Positions 1 through 5,212 of a stretch of 7,445 bases of DNA are shown one piece after another. A program made the position numbers and the translations under genes. The notes beneath the pieces are model-generated. The model made no database searches, was not told the DNA's origin, and saw only the letters and a list, made by a program, of their open reading frames with translations. Location: assembly GCF_937967675.1 (NCBI RefSeq), contig NZ_CALBSN010000110.1, positions 1 to 7,445 of the forward strand, given 5' to 3'. This DNA is from an uncultured Flavobacterium sp. GTDB lineage: Bacteria; Bacteroidota; Bacteroidia; Flavobacteriales; Flavobacteriaceae. Numbering within the stretch: position 1 is the first letter of the stretch; each line of letters starts with the position of its first letter.

Positions 1-404
1 GTAATTTGTTGGTAACGAGGTTCCACATTTCTATATTTTGGAAACAACCAAATTTGAAATAATTTTGTATGATGATTGTGATTTGGATTAAACTCGCTGT
101 GTTGAATTCCCGTTCCAGCACTCATTACTTGAATGTCTCCGCTTTTAATAGTTGTGCCATTTCCCATACTGTCTTTATGCGCCAAATCACCTTCTAATGG
201 AATCGTGATAATTTCCATATTATCGTGTGGATGTGTTCCAAAACCCATTCCAGCTGCAATGGTATCATCATTCAAAACGCGAAGCATTCCAAATTGTACT
301 TTTTCTGGGTCATACCAATTTGCAAAGCTAAAACTGTGATAGGCATTTAACCAACCATGATTGGCGTGACCTCTTTCATTTGCTTTATGTACTATCGTTT
401 TCAT
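1..404 (-). CDS. Pirin family protein (YhhW-like), 3' end beyond the window
   Basis: Reading leftward from the ATG at 404-402, an open frame of 134 codons continues off the left edge, so only the N-terminal cupin half is visible. It begins MKTIVHKANERGHANHGWLN and carries GFGTHPHDNMEI (about residues 54-65) and SAGTGIQHSEFNP (95-107). H58, H60, H102 and E104 sit where pirins bind their metal (three His and one Glu). The visible sequence closely resembles E. coli YhhW, a pirin with quercetin 2,3-dioxygenase activity in vitro. The physiological substrate in Bacteroidota is unknown to me, and pirins are also described as redox or stress proteins. The frame ends in mid-gene without a stop. It follows the TPR-LuxR gene on the same strand after a 78-bp gap but has its own promoter-like box, so co-transcription is uncertain. 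The family call is very secure and the function is not. Confidence 0.93.
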   Translation of the reverse strand, partial: MKTIVHKANERGHANHGWLNAYHSFSFANWYDPEKVQFGMLRVLNDDTIAAGMGFGTHPHDNMEIITIPLEGDLAHKDSMGNGTTIKSGDIQVMSAGTGIQHSEFNPNHNHHTKLFQIWLFPKYRNVEPRYQQI

Positions 405-433
405 ATTCTATAAATTTAGTAATTATTAGGATA

Positions 434-441
434 CAAATTTA
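434..441 (-). promoter_or_regulatory. Putative -7 promoter box of the pirin gene
   Basis: Read on the minus strand this is TAAATTTG, an exact match to the Bacteroidota primary-sigma -7 consensus TAnnTTTG, 29 bp before the pirin ATG. I see no good TTTG-like -33 element at the expected distance. In such an AT-rich spacer one exact match could be chance. Confidence 0.45.
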
Positions 442-463
442 CAATCATGAATAGGGAAGAGCG

Positions 464-479
464 CTTAACCTAGATTAAG
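464..479. promoter_or_regulatory. Imperfect 16-bp palindrome upstream of the pirin promoter
   Basis: CTTAACCTAGATTAAG has CTTAA/TTAAG arms around a CTAG core, with one mismatched pair of positions. It lies between the stop of the TPR-LuxR gene and the pirin -7 box. No T-run follows on the minus strand, so it does not look like a terminator. A dimeric regulator site for the pirin gene is possible but unproven. Confidence 0.25.
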
Positions 480-482
480 AAA

Positions 483-1697
483 TTATCGTATTGCTGAACG
501 ATGCGCTACATCTAAAATTTCATAAATAATTTTTAAGTGATACTTTACAGTGTTCTCAGAGATAAACAACTTATTTGCAATTTCTTTGTTAGTTAATCCT
601 GAGCGAATATAGGAGATGATTTCTTTTTGGCGTTCTGTTAAATTATAGTTGGAAACATCTAAAGTTGCGTTTCCTTTTTCGTCTAATGCTTGAGTTAAAC
701 GTTCAATTTCATTGTGAATTCTTATGTTCTCTTTTTCTACTAAAATTCTTTTTGCCCTATTTGATTGGTATAACCTAACGGAAAAATACAATAAAAGGAG
801 TAAAGATACAATGACACCATACAATATGTAATCTATATATTTTTCGTTTTCTTCTTTTAGCTGTCTATTCTCGTCTTCTAATTTTTTTTCAGCTAGTTCT
901 AACTTTCCATTGGCATCGGTTGCATTATAATATTTTACAATGGAATCATATTTTTTTTGGGTAAAAAAAGCATTTTTATAATCCTCATTTTCTTGTAATA
1001 TGTTTCGCATTACCTGGTATAAATACATTTCATATTTTACCTTATTGTATTTTTTGGCTAATAATAAGCCTTCTTTAAAAGTAGTATCACGCTTTTCAAA
1101 AAGGTTCATTTTATTATAGAGTTCCATTTTTTTACCATAAATATTAGGTAAATTCTCTGGTGAATTTGCTCTAACTAAAGCATCAGCTTCATTTAATAGT
1201 TGTTCAGATTTTACATAATCTTTGTTTAACATCTTGATATACCCATCTTGCATAATAATCCAAGATTGTGTGGGAATGGATAAATGTTTAAAGTTTAACT
1301 TTCTAAGTTTTACTATTAAAGCTTCAGCTTTTGGAAAATCTTGTGTGTCAAAATATACAAAGCATTTTTCTGCATCGATATTGTTTTTAACCTCTTCTTT
1401 GCAGTCACTTTGTAATCCTTCTGCTAAAGCTAAATCTAGTTTATGTAATGTTTTTGTGTAGTTAAATAAACGTTTATAGGTGAAAGACTCTAATAAGTAA
1501 GCATAATACTTGTCGTAATGACTTGCATCTGGATTGTTGATAATGTCATTTAACAGAGCAATAGATTTTTCATATTGCAAATTATCATTTAATGTTTTGA
1601 TTTGATTTTCTAATTTTTTGAGTTTTTCAGATTGCCCAAAAGATTGAGTAAATACAAATAATACAAAAAGCAAAATAGGGAAATGCTTTTTAAGCAT
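483..1697 (-). CDS. Membrane-anchored TPR protein with C-terminal LuxR-type HTH (transcriptional regulator)
   Basis: The product is 404 aa from the ATG at 1697. Residues 1-22 (MLKKHFPILLFVLFVFTQSFGQ without its last two) form a signal peptide. Residues ~25-260 are a helical TPR-like array rich in Tyr, Leu and Lys. A charged coiled coil follows (~267-287), then one transmembrane helix (~288-308, ILYGVIVSLLLLLYF), a second coiled coil (~311-342), and a GerE/LuxR HTH (~352-402) with the hallmarks LTERQKEIISYI, LTNKEIANKLFIS and ENTVKYHLKIIYEIL. The inferred topology is TPR in the periplasm and HTH in the cytoplasm, a one-component membrane-tethered regulator; this layout is common in Flavobacteria. 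A 414-aa version from a GTG at 1727 is possible, but a promoter-like box overlaps that extension and the signal peptide starts properly at 1697. The HTH ends a few residues earlier than in many LuxR proteins. It is divergent from the collagen-like operon, with ACTACCCG repeats between, so it is the likely regulator of that operon. Confidence 0.9.
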   Translation of the reverse strand: MLKKHFPILLFVLFVFTQSFGQSEKLKKLENQIKTLNDNLQYEKSIALLNDIINNPDASHYDKYYAYLLESFTYKRLFNYTKTLHKLDLALAEGLQSDCKEEVKNNIDAEKCFVYFDTQDFPKAEALIVKLRKLNFKHLSIPTQSWIIMQDGYIKMLNKDYVKSEQLLNEADALVRANSPENLPNIYGKKMELYNKMNLFEKRDTTFKEGLLLAKKYNKVKYEMYLYQVMRNILQENEDYKNAFFTQKKYDSIVKYYNATDANGKLELAEKKLEDENRQLKEENEKYIDYILYGVIVSLLLLLYFSVRLYQSNRAKRILVEKENIRIHNEIERLTQALDEKGNATLDVSNYNLTERQKEIISYIRSGLTNKEIANKLFISENTVKYHLKIIYEILDVAHRSAIR

Positions 1698-1711
1698 ACT
1701 TAAAATTTTTA

Positions 1712-1719
1712 CAAAGATA
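1712..1719 (-). promoter_or_regulatory. Putative -7 promoter box of the TPR-LuxR gene
   Basis: Minus-strand TATCTTTG fits TAnnTTTG exactly and lies 14 bp before the ATG at 1697. It would give a very short leader, as is common in Bacteroidota. It lies inside the alternative GTG-initiated extension, which argues for the ATG start. The -33 region is only weakly TTTG-like. Confidence 0.5.
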
Positions 1720-1788
1720 AGAAACACCTCATTAAAACTAAAAATAAGTTTTGTTTTTAAAGTGTTGATTTTTAATATTTTAATTAAA

Positions 1789-1831
1789 ACTACCCGCCGG
1801 GTAGTACATAAAACTACCCGTTAACTACCCG
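1789..1831. promoter_or_regulatory. Operator-like cluster of four ACTACCCG sites
   Basis: ACTACCCG occurs at 1789-1796, inverted (CGGGTAGT) at 1798-1805, and directly again at 1813-1820 and 1824-1831. The first two copies form a perfect 8-bp inverted repeat with a 1-bp spacer; the last two are direct repeats 11 bp apart, about one helix turn. The GC-rich motif stands out in an AT-rich spacer. The cluster lies between a LuxR-type regulator and a divergent operon. TACCC resembles the TACYNMT heptamers bound by NarL, which carries the same GerE-type HTH fold. If the box at 1863 is the -7 element, the sites centre about 48 to 79 bp upstream of the transcription start, suiting an activator. The protein that binds is inferred. 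Confidence 0.65.
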
Positions 1832-1862
1832 CCCAAAATTAGATTTTAATACAAGCCTTGCT

Positions 1863-1870
1863 CAACTTTG
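1863..1870 (+). promoter_or_regulatory. Possible degenerate -7 box for the surface-protein operon
   Basis: CAACTTTG matches TAnnTTTG at five of the six fixed positions, 17 bp before the ATG at 1888. No clear -33 TTTG lies at the right distance. A weak promoter just downstream of the ACTACCCG cluster would fit activator-dependent transcription. Confidence 0.35.
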
Positions 1871-1887
1871 TAGCAAACAAAATACAA

Positions 1888-2079
1888 ATGAAAATTTTAG
1901 AGCGTATTAAGAACTATCTCCGTCTTTTCTCCATAAAAAGAAATGAAGTGATTTATACCTGTATTCAAAATAATATTCCTTTAACCGATGAAAATATTAA
2001 GGAAGTATCGCTAGTATTTAAACAAAAAGAAAGCGAAGAATTGTTAAAAAATTTTAATAAAGAAAACAAGACTAAGTAA
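1888..2079 (+). CDS. Small hypothetical protein (63 aa), first gene of the surface-protein operon
   Basis: I do not recognise a family. The ATG at 1888 gives 63 aa starting MKILERIKNYLRLFSIKRNE and ending in a lysine-rich tail. A TTG at 1858 would add ten residues, but it precedes the likely -7 box, so ATG is preferred. There is no signal peptide and no transmembrane segment. The sequence is charged and probably helical, with a basic amphipathic N-terminus and an acidic/basic C-terminal helix (KEVSLVFKQKESEELLKNF), and a single Cys near residue 25. It is likely cytoplasmic. It is placed directly after the ACTACCCG cluster and 177 bp before the T9SS gene on the same strand, so it is probably under the control of the TPR-LuxR protein. 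It could be a small regulatory partner or a chance ORF; the length, position and composition make it more likely real than not. Confidence 0.6.
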   Translation: MKILERIKNYLRLFSIKRNEVIYTCIQNNIPLTDENIKEVSLVFKQKESEELLKNFNKENKTK

Positions 2080-2161
2080 AAAACGAATTGATTTGAGATT
2101 TCAACTAATCTAATCTAAAAATTACCCAAAATAGTAATTTACTGACTATACAGCAATAACC

Positions 2162-2254
2162 TTGAAAAACATAAAAAAATATCGTTTAGAAATTCTATTA
2201 TTTATTTTATACTCAGGTATAATTTATACCATTTTATCTTTTTTTATTAACTAA
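2162..2254 (+). CDS. Possible 30-aa single-pass membrane peptide
   Basis: A frame opening at TTG 2162 encodes 30 residues, a lysine-rich head (MKNIKKYRLE) followed by a ~20-residue hydrophobic segment (ILLFILYSGIIYTILSFF), and stops at 2252-2254, 2 bp before the ATG of the T9SS gene. The composition is that of a small inner-membrane protein and the tight spacing suits translational coupling. Against it: there is no ATG, only TTG as start, the DNA is very AT-rich so a hydrophobic frame may be chance, and a palindrome lies within it. Confidence 0.3.
   Translation: MKNIKKYRLEILLFILYSGIIYTILSFFIN
2216..2230. promoter_or_regulatory. Perfect 15-bp palindrome upstream of the T9SS gene
   Basis: GGTATAA-T-TTATACC is a perfect inverted repeat with 7-bp arms, 26 bp before the ATG at 2257. 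It could be an operator or a 5'-UTR hairpin tuning translation of the T9SS gene. A TATCTTTT box at 2235-2242 (one mismatch to TAnnTTTG) just downstream hints at an internal promoter, but it is weak. Confidence 0.35.
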
Positions 2255-2256
2255 TT

Positions 2257-2748
2257 ATGAATCAAATGAAAATTAAAAAATTACTCATTGCTGCTTTTTT
2301 ACTGGTAGCTTTTCAAACACAAGCACAAGAAGCAGTGGTCACCTCTGGAGGTAACGCTTCTGGAATAAACGGAAACGTTAGCTACACAGTAGGACAAGTG
2401 CTTTACACAAGCAACACTGGAACAACCGGTTCAGTAGCGCAAGGTGTGCAACAACCTTTTGAAATTCAAACCGTTTTAGGTGCAGAGAATTTCAACATTA
2501 ACCTGCAATTAGCGGTGTATCCAAATCCAACAACCAACTGGTTACAACTTGAAGTACGTAACACAGATTTCGCAAATCTTTCGTATCAATTATTTGACTT
2601 AAACGGAAAAATGATTTTAAATGAAAAAATTACTGCCGAAACTTCTTCCATTCAAATGGAACGCTTACCAGCAGCTATTTTTTTATTAAAAGTGGTAAGC
2701 AACAACAAAGAAGTGAAAACGTTTAAAATCATCAAAAAAGAGAATTAA
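2257..2748 (+). CDS. Small secreted protein with T9SS type A sorting domain
   Basis: The product is 163 aa. Residues 1-24 form a Sec signal peptide ending in the cleavage-like TQAQ; a second ATG at 2266 (MKIKKLLIAAFLL) is an equally plausible start. The mature middle part (about 25-72) has the pattern VTSGGNASG..GNVSYTVGQVLY....G..GSVAQGVQQPFEI, which I know as a recurring segment in Flavobacteriia surface proteins. From ~86 on it is a type A C-terminal sorting domain: the hallmark YPNP (88-91), then QLFDLNGKMI, then RLPAAIFLLKVV, ending in a lysine-rich strand. Family knowledge says such proteins cross the outer membrane by type IX secretion, lose the CTD and are often attached to the surface. 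It is unusually small: only about 60 residues remain once signal peptide and CTD are removed. It is followed 2 bp later by the collagen-like gene, so the two are surely co-transcribed. No catalytic domain is visible. Confidence 0.9.
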   Translation: MNQMKIKKLLIAAFLLVAFQTQAQEAVVTSGGNASGINGNVSYTVGQVLYTSNTGTTGSVAQGVQQPFEIQTVLGAENFNINLQLAVYPNPTTNWLQLEVRNTDFANLSYQLFDLNGKMILNEKITAETSSIQMERLPAAIFLLKVVSNNKEVKTFKIIKKEN

Positions 2749-2750
2749 TC

Positions 2751-4274
2751 ATGAAAAACATAAAAAAACTTATAGTAGCGACTTCTTTATTCATAGGAAG
2801 TTTAGCTTTTGCCCAAGCTCCCGAAAAAATGAGCTACCAAGCCGTAGTGCGTAACACTACTAATAATTTAGTAACCAACCAACCGGTAGGCATGCAAATC
2901 AGTATTTTACAAGGTTCGGCTACAGGAACAGCCGTTTATGTAGAAACACAAACCCCAACCACTAATGCAAACGGTTTAGTGAGCTTAGAAATAGGTGGTG
3001 GTACAATAGTTTCAGGAAACATGGCTACTATCAACTGGGCAAATGGTCCCTATTTCATCAAAACAGAAACCGATCCAACAGGCGGATCTTCTTATACCAT
3101 TACAGGTACTTCTCAATTATTGAGTGCACCTTATGCTTTGTATGCCAAAACATCAGGGAGTTCAACTCCTGGCCCACAAGGACCTGCAGGACCACAAGGT
3201 ATTCAAGGTGAAATGGGACCACAAGGACCAATCGGTTTGACTGGTGCGACTGGACCGCAAGGACCAATTGGATTAACAGGCGCTACAGGTGCAACTGGAC
3301 CACAAGGACCAATTGGATTAACTGGTGCAACTGGACCACAAGGACCACAAGGTGAAACAGGACCACAAGGACCAATTGGATTAACAGGTGCTACTGGACC
3401 ACAAGGACCTGCAGGACCACAAGGTATTCAAGGTGAAACAGGCCCACAAGGCCCAATCGGTTTGACTGGTGCAACAGGCCCACAAGGACCAATTGGATTA
3501 ACTGGACCACAAGGACCTGCAGGACCACAAGGACCAATTGGTTTAACGGGTGCGACTGGACCACAAGGTATTCAAGGAGAAACGGGACCACAAGGACCAA
3601 TCGGTTTAACGGGAGCAATGGGTCCACAGGGTCCAACAGGATTAACCGGAGCAACAGGCCCTCAAGGTCCAGCGGGAACTAACGGTACCAACGGACAAGG
3701 TGTGCCAACAGGTGGAACAGCAGGACAAGTGTTAGCCAAAGTAAATGGTACCGATTATAATACACAATGGGTTACGCCAAGTGCAGGTGGAAGTGGTGCA
3801 CAAGTAGCCTTGATTGCTACAAAAACTACTAATCCTCAAGTTTTAGCATTAGCTAATGGACTAAATACAGGTGATTTGGTAACGTTTGACAATGTGGTTA
3901 CCTCGAACACTACTTTTGGAAGCTATAATACTGCTACCAATACTTTCACCGTAAGTCAAGCTGGAGTATATTGTATACAAGCAACTGTTCGTACCCCAGA
4001 TGCACCAACTCCAAGCCAAACACCCAATCAGTTTTTGTTTGTGGATTTTGATAATGCAGGTATAACAGGTATAAATACAATGTTTACAGAATATCCTGTA
4101 GCCAATCCCGGAAATTTCCCATCTGGGGTGAAAGGAAAAGGATTTACATCAGTAATGATGTATTTAACTGCAGGACAAACTATAAATATCAAAGGTTTAA
4201 CAGCGAATTCAGGTACCCTCAGTCAAGGCTTAAGTACGAATGGTACTTGTAAGTTCATGATTTTTAAAATGTAA
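2751..4274 (+). CDS. Secreted collagen-like protein with C1q/TNF-like C-terminal domain
   Basis: The product is 507 aa. Residues 1-22 form a signal peptide (IVATSLFIGSLAFAQ). Residues ~25-135 are a domain recurrent in Bacteroidota secreted proteins (EKMSYQAVVRN, then a Thr/Asn-rich stretch, ending TSQLLSAPYALYAKT). Residues 141-314 are 58 uninterrupted Gly-X-Y triplets, dominated by GPQGPIGLTGAT. Residues ~318-345 are a linker (GGTAGQVLAKVNGTDYNTQW), and ~349-507 look like a C1q/TNF-like jelly roll (VTFDN...FTVSQAGVYCIQATVR, then a last strand CKFMIFKM). Its two cysteines, C408 and C500, could pair. By analogy with other bacterial collagen-like proteins, three chains may form a triple-helical stalk with C1q heads, displayed outside the cell. 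There is no T9SS sorting domain, unlike its operon partner, so the route across the outer membrane is unclear. Pro fills X but Y is Gln, Thr or Ile, so stability cannot rely on hydroxyproline. Confidence 0.9.
   Translation: MKNIKKLIVATSLFIGSLAFAQAPEKMSYQAVVRNTTNNLVTNQPVGMQISILQGSATGTAVYVETQTPTTNANGLVSLEIGGGTIVSGNMATINWANGPYFIKTETDPTGGSSYTITGTSQLLSAPYALYAKTSGSSTPGPQGPAGPQGIQGEMGPQGPIGLTGATGPQGPIGLTGATGATGPQGPIGLTGATGPQGPQGETGPQGPIGLTGATGPQGPAGPQGIQGETGPQGPIGLTGATGPQGPIGLTGPQGPAGPQGPIGLTGATGPQGIQGETGPQGPIGLTGAMGPQGPTGLTGATGPQGPAGTNGTNGQGVPTGGTAGQVLAKVNGTDYNTQWVTPSAGGSGAQVALIATKTTNPQVLALANGLNTGDLVTFDNVVTSNTTFGSYNTATNTFTVSQAGVYCIQATVRTPDAPTPSQTPNQFLFVDFDNAGITGINTMFTEYPVANPGNFPSGVKGKGFTSVMMYLTAGQTINIKGLTANSGTLSQGLSTNGTCKFMIFKM
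3171..3692 (+). repeat. Collagen-type tandem repeat region (9-bp and 36-bp periods)
   Basis: Fifty-eight Gly-X-Y codon triplets follow one another without interruption. The dominant 36-bp unit encodes GPQGPIGLTGAT; GPIGLTG occurs eight times and GPTGLTG once. A near-identical 111-bp block appears at 3171-3281 and again at 3396-3506 (225 bp later), which suggests duplication inside the gene. Third-codon positions vary between copies, so the array is not freshly amplified as a whole. Confidence 0.9.
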
Positions 4275-4338
4275 AAGAATTATGTTTTATAAGGATTACA
4301 TGTTTCTCAAGTATTCTTAAATTTGTAAGACATTTATT

Positions 4339-4370
4339 AAACGAGTCAGCAATGGCTCGTTTTTGTTTTT
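4339..4370 (+). terminator. Rho-independent terminator of the surface-protein operon
   Basis: AAACGAG and CTCGTTT (4339-4345 / 4356-4362) form a 7-bp stem, extendable by a T-G and a C-G pair, with a loop inside TCAGCAATGG. It is followed by TTTTTGTTTTT. It lies 64 bp after the stop of the collagen-like gene. An identical hairpin occurs at 4540. Confidence 0.85.
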
Positions 4371-4410
4371 ATAACAAAGGCATTCGTAACCATTGAAATT
4401 TCCCCCATTT

Positions 4411-4470
4411 TTGTCATGTTGACGCAAGGAAACATCTCACAGCTACCGCACGAATCCTTTCGTGTGGTTC
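4411..4470. repeat. Repeat-like intergenic segment with a strong hairpin
   Basis: This stretch holds GTCATGTTGACG at 4413-4424 (inner palindrome GTCA/TGAC), then AACATCTCAC, then a hairpin with 10-bp arms ACCGCACGAA (4445-4454) and TTCGTGTGGT (4459-4468), TCCT loop, one G-U pair. I recall similar GTCATG...ACATCTCA segments scattered between genes in many Bacteroidota genomes, often miscalled as short ORFs; that is memory, not a search. No T-run follows, so it is not a terminator. It sits between the two identical terminators. Confidence 0.5.
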
Positions 4471-4537
4471 ATTTAACAAAAAATTATAAACCAAAACAGC
4501 ATCAAGAAACACAAATTATAATGCTAATTTTAAACCG

Positions 4538-4566
4538 AAAAACGAGTCAGCAATGGCTCGTTTTTT
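4538..4566. terminator. Bidirectional terminator between collagen-like operon and Crp/Fnr gene
   Basis: It has the same 7-bp stem and loop as at 4339. It is followed by six Ts on the plus strand and by five Ts on the minus strand (the As at 4538-4542), so it can stop transcription both ways. The stop codon of the Crp/Fnr gene (TAA, 4567-4565 on the minus strand) lies inside its flanking A/T run. It thus ends the Crp/Fnr gene and backs up the terminator at 4339. Confidence 0.85.
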
Positions 4567-5140
4567 ATTCCTTCAACAGTCTTGCTTTCATCTTACTAAA
4601 AAACTCAGGTGTAATACCAATATAAGAAGCGATATGTTTTTGAGGAACTTTCTGAATTAAGGTGGGATATTTAGAACAAAATTTCTCAAAACGTTCTTCA
4701 GCAGTTAAACTCAAATTATCGATTAATCGCTCTTGATGTGCAACTAAGGAGTTCTCTGCTAAAATTCTGAAAAAGCGTTCTAATTTTGGAATTTCTTGAT
4801 AAAGTTGTTGTTGGTTTTCTTTGGTAATCATCACCACTTCGGCATCTTCTAGAACTTCGATAAATAAATTGCCTGGTTTTTCAGAAATATAGCTGTACAT
4901 ATCACCAATCCACCAACCTTCGCAAGCAAAATGCAATACGTGTTCGATAATGTTATCATTAATATTGAAACTTCTCAAAATTCCTGAATTCACAAAATAC
5001 GTGCAAGTCGCCACTTCGCCCGCACTCAATAAAATGGTTTTGGCTTTGAATGGTTTGGTTTCAGTTTTAGACAAAAACAACTCTTGCTCTTCAGGAGTTA
5101 GCGTAACATGTTTGGCGATATTTTCTAAAATGGATTGCAT
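4565..5140 (-). CDS. Crp/Fnr-family transcriptional regulator
   Basis: The product is 191 aa, a normal length for the short Bacteroidota Crp/Fnr proteins. Residues ~25-110 form a cyclic-nucleotide-binding-like beta barrel (KTILLSAGEVATCTYFVNSG, later GWWIGDMYSYI, then DAEVVMITKENQQQL). Residues ~115-140 are the dimerisation helix (IPKLERFFRILAENSLVAHQ) and ~145-190 a short winged HTH with VPQKHIASYIGITPEFFSKMK. The phosphate-binding cassette of E. coli Crp (G-E-x..R-x-S/A) is not visible, so cAMP binding is unlikely, and there is no N-terminal Fe-S cysteine set as in Fnr. The recognition helix (TPEFFSKMK) differs from the usual TPETLSRIR, hinting at a different target. Members of this type often answer to redox or metabolic signals, but the effector is unknown here. 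The -7-like TATTTTTG (5146-5153) lies just upstream. It is convergent with the collagen-like operon and downstream of the U32 gene, from which a terminator separates it. Confidence 0.88.
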   Translation of the reverse strand: MQSILENIAKHVTLTPEEQELFLSKTETKPFKAKTILLSAGEVATCTYFVNSGILRSFNINDNIIEHVLHFACEGWWIGDMYSYISEKPGNLFIEVLEDAEVVMITKENQQQLYQEIPKLERFFRILAENSLVAHQERLIDNLSLTAEERFEKFCSKYPTLIQKVPQKHIASYIGITPEFFSKMKARLLKE

Positions 5141-5145
5141 TACTT

Positions 5146-5153
5146 CAAAAATA
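5146..5153 (-). promoter_or_regulatory. Putative -7 promoter box of the Crp/Fnr gene
   Basis: Minus-strand TATTTTTG fits TAnnTTTG and ends 5 bp before the ATG at 5140. If used, transcription would begin at or next to the start codon, giving a leaderless mRNA. A TTTG lies about 25 bp further upstream, longer than the usual spacing, so the assignment is tentative. Confidence 0.35.
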
Positions 5154-5180
5154 CAATTTAATTTTGGGATTCCAGAAACA

Positions 5181-5208
5181 AAAAAACCGATGCATTACAC
5201 ATCGGTTT
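5181..5208 (-). terminator. Rho-independent terminator of the U32/RlhA-like gene
   Basis: AAACCGATG (5184-5192) and CATCGGTTT (5200-5208) form a perfect 9-bp stem with a 7-nt loop. On the minus strand it is followed by a run of Ts (the As at 5181-5186). It starts 4 bp after the stop codon of the U32 gene. Confidence 0.88.
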
Positions 5209-5212
5209 AATA

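Noticed and set aside
133..339. Plus-strand frame antisense to the pirin gene
   Set aside because: The opposite strand encodes a clearly conserved pirin with its metal ligands.
1698..1727. GTG-initiated N-terminal extension of the TPR-LuxR protein
   Set aside because: It puts ten residues before a standard signal peptide and overlaps a TAnnTTTG promoter-like box; ATG at 1697 is better.
1858..1887. TTG-initiated extension of the 63-aa protein
   Set aside because: It begins upstream of the likely -7 box at 1863-1870, so it would lie largely outside the transcript.
3391..3654. Minus-strand open frame of 87 codons across the collagen repeats
   Set aside because: Its Leu/Val-rich repeats are the mirror of the Gly-X-Y codons; the plus-strand protein has signal peptide and domains, so this is a shadow.
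3171..3692. CRISPR array or non-coding tandem repeat
   Set aside because: The periodicity is codon-phased with Gly every third residue and synonymous variation; there are no unique spacers.
4416..4625. Plus-strand open frame of 69 codons after the collagen-like gene
   Set aside because: It runs through the repeat-like segment, through a terminator hairpin and into the end of the Crp/Fnr gene; no protein-like composition.
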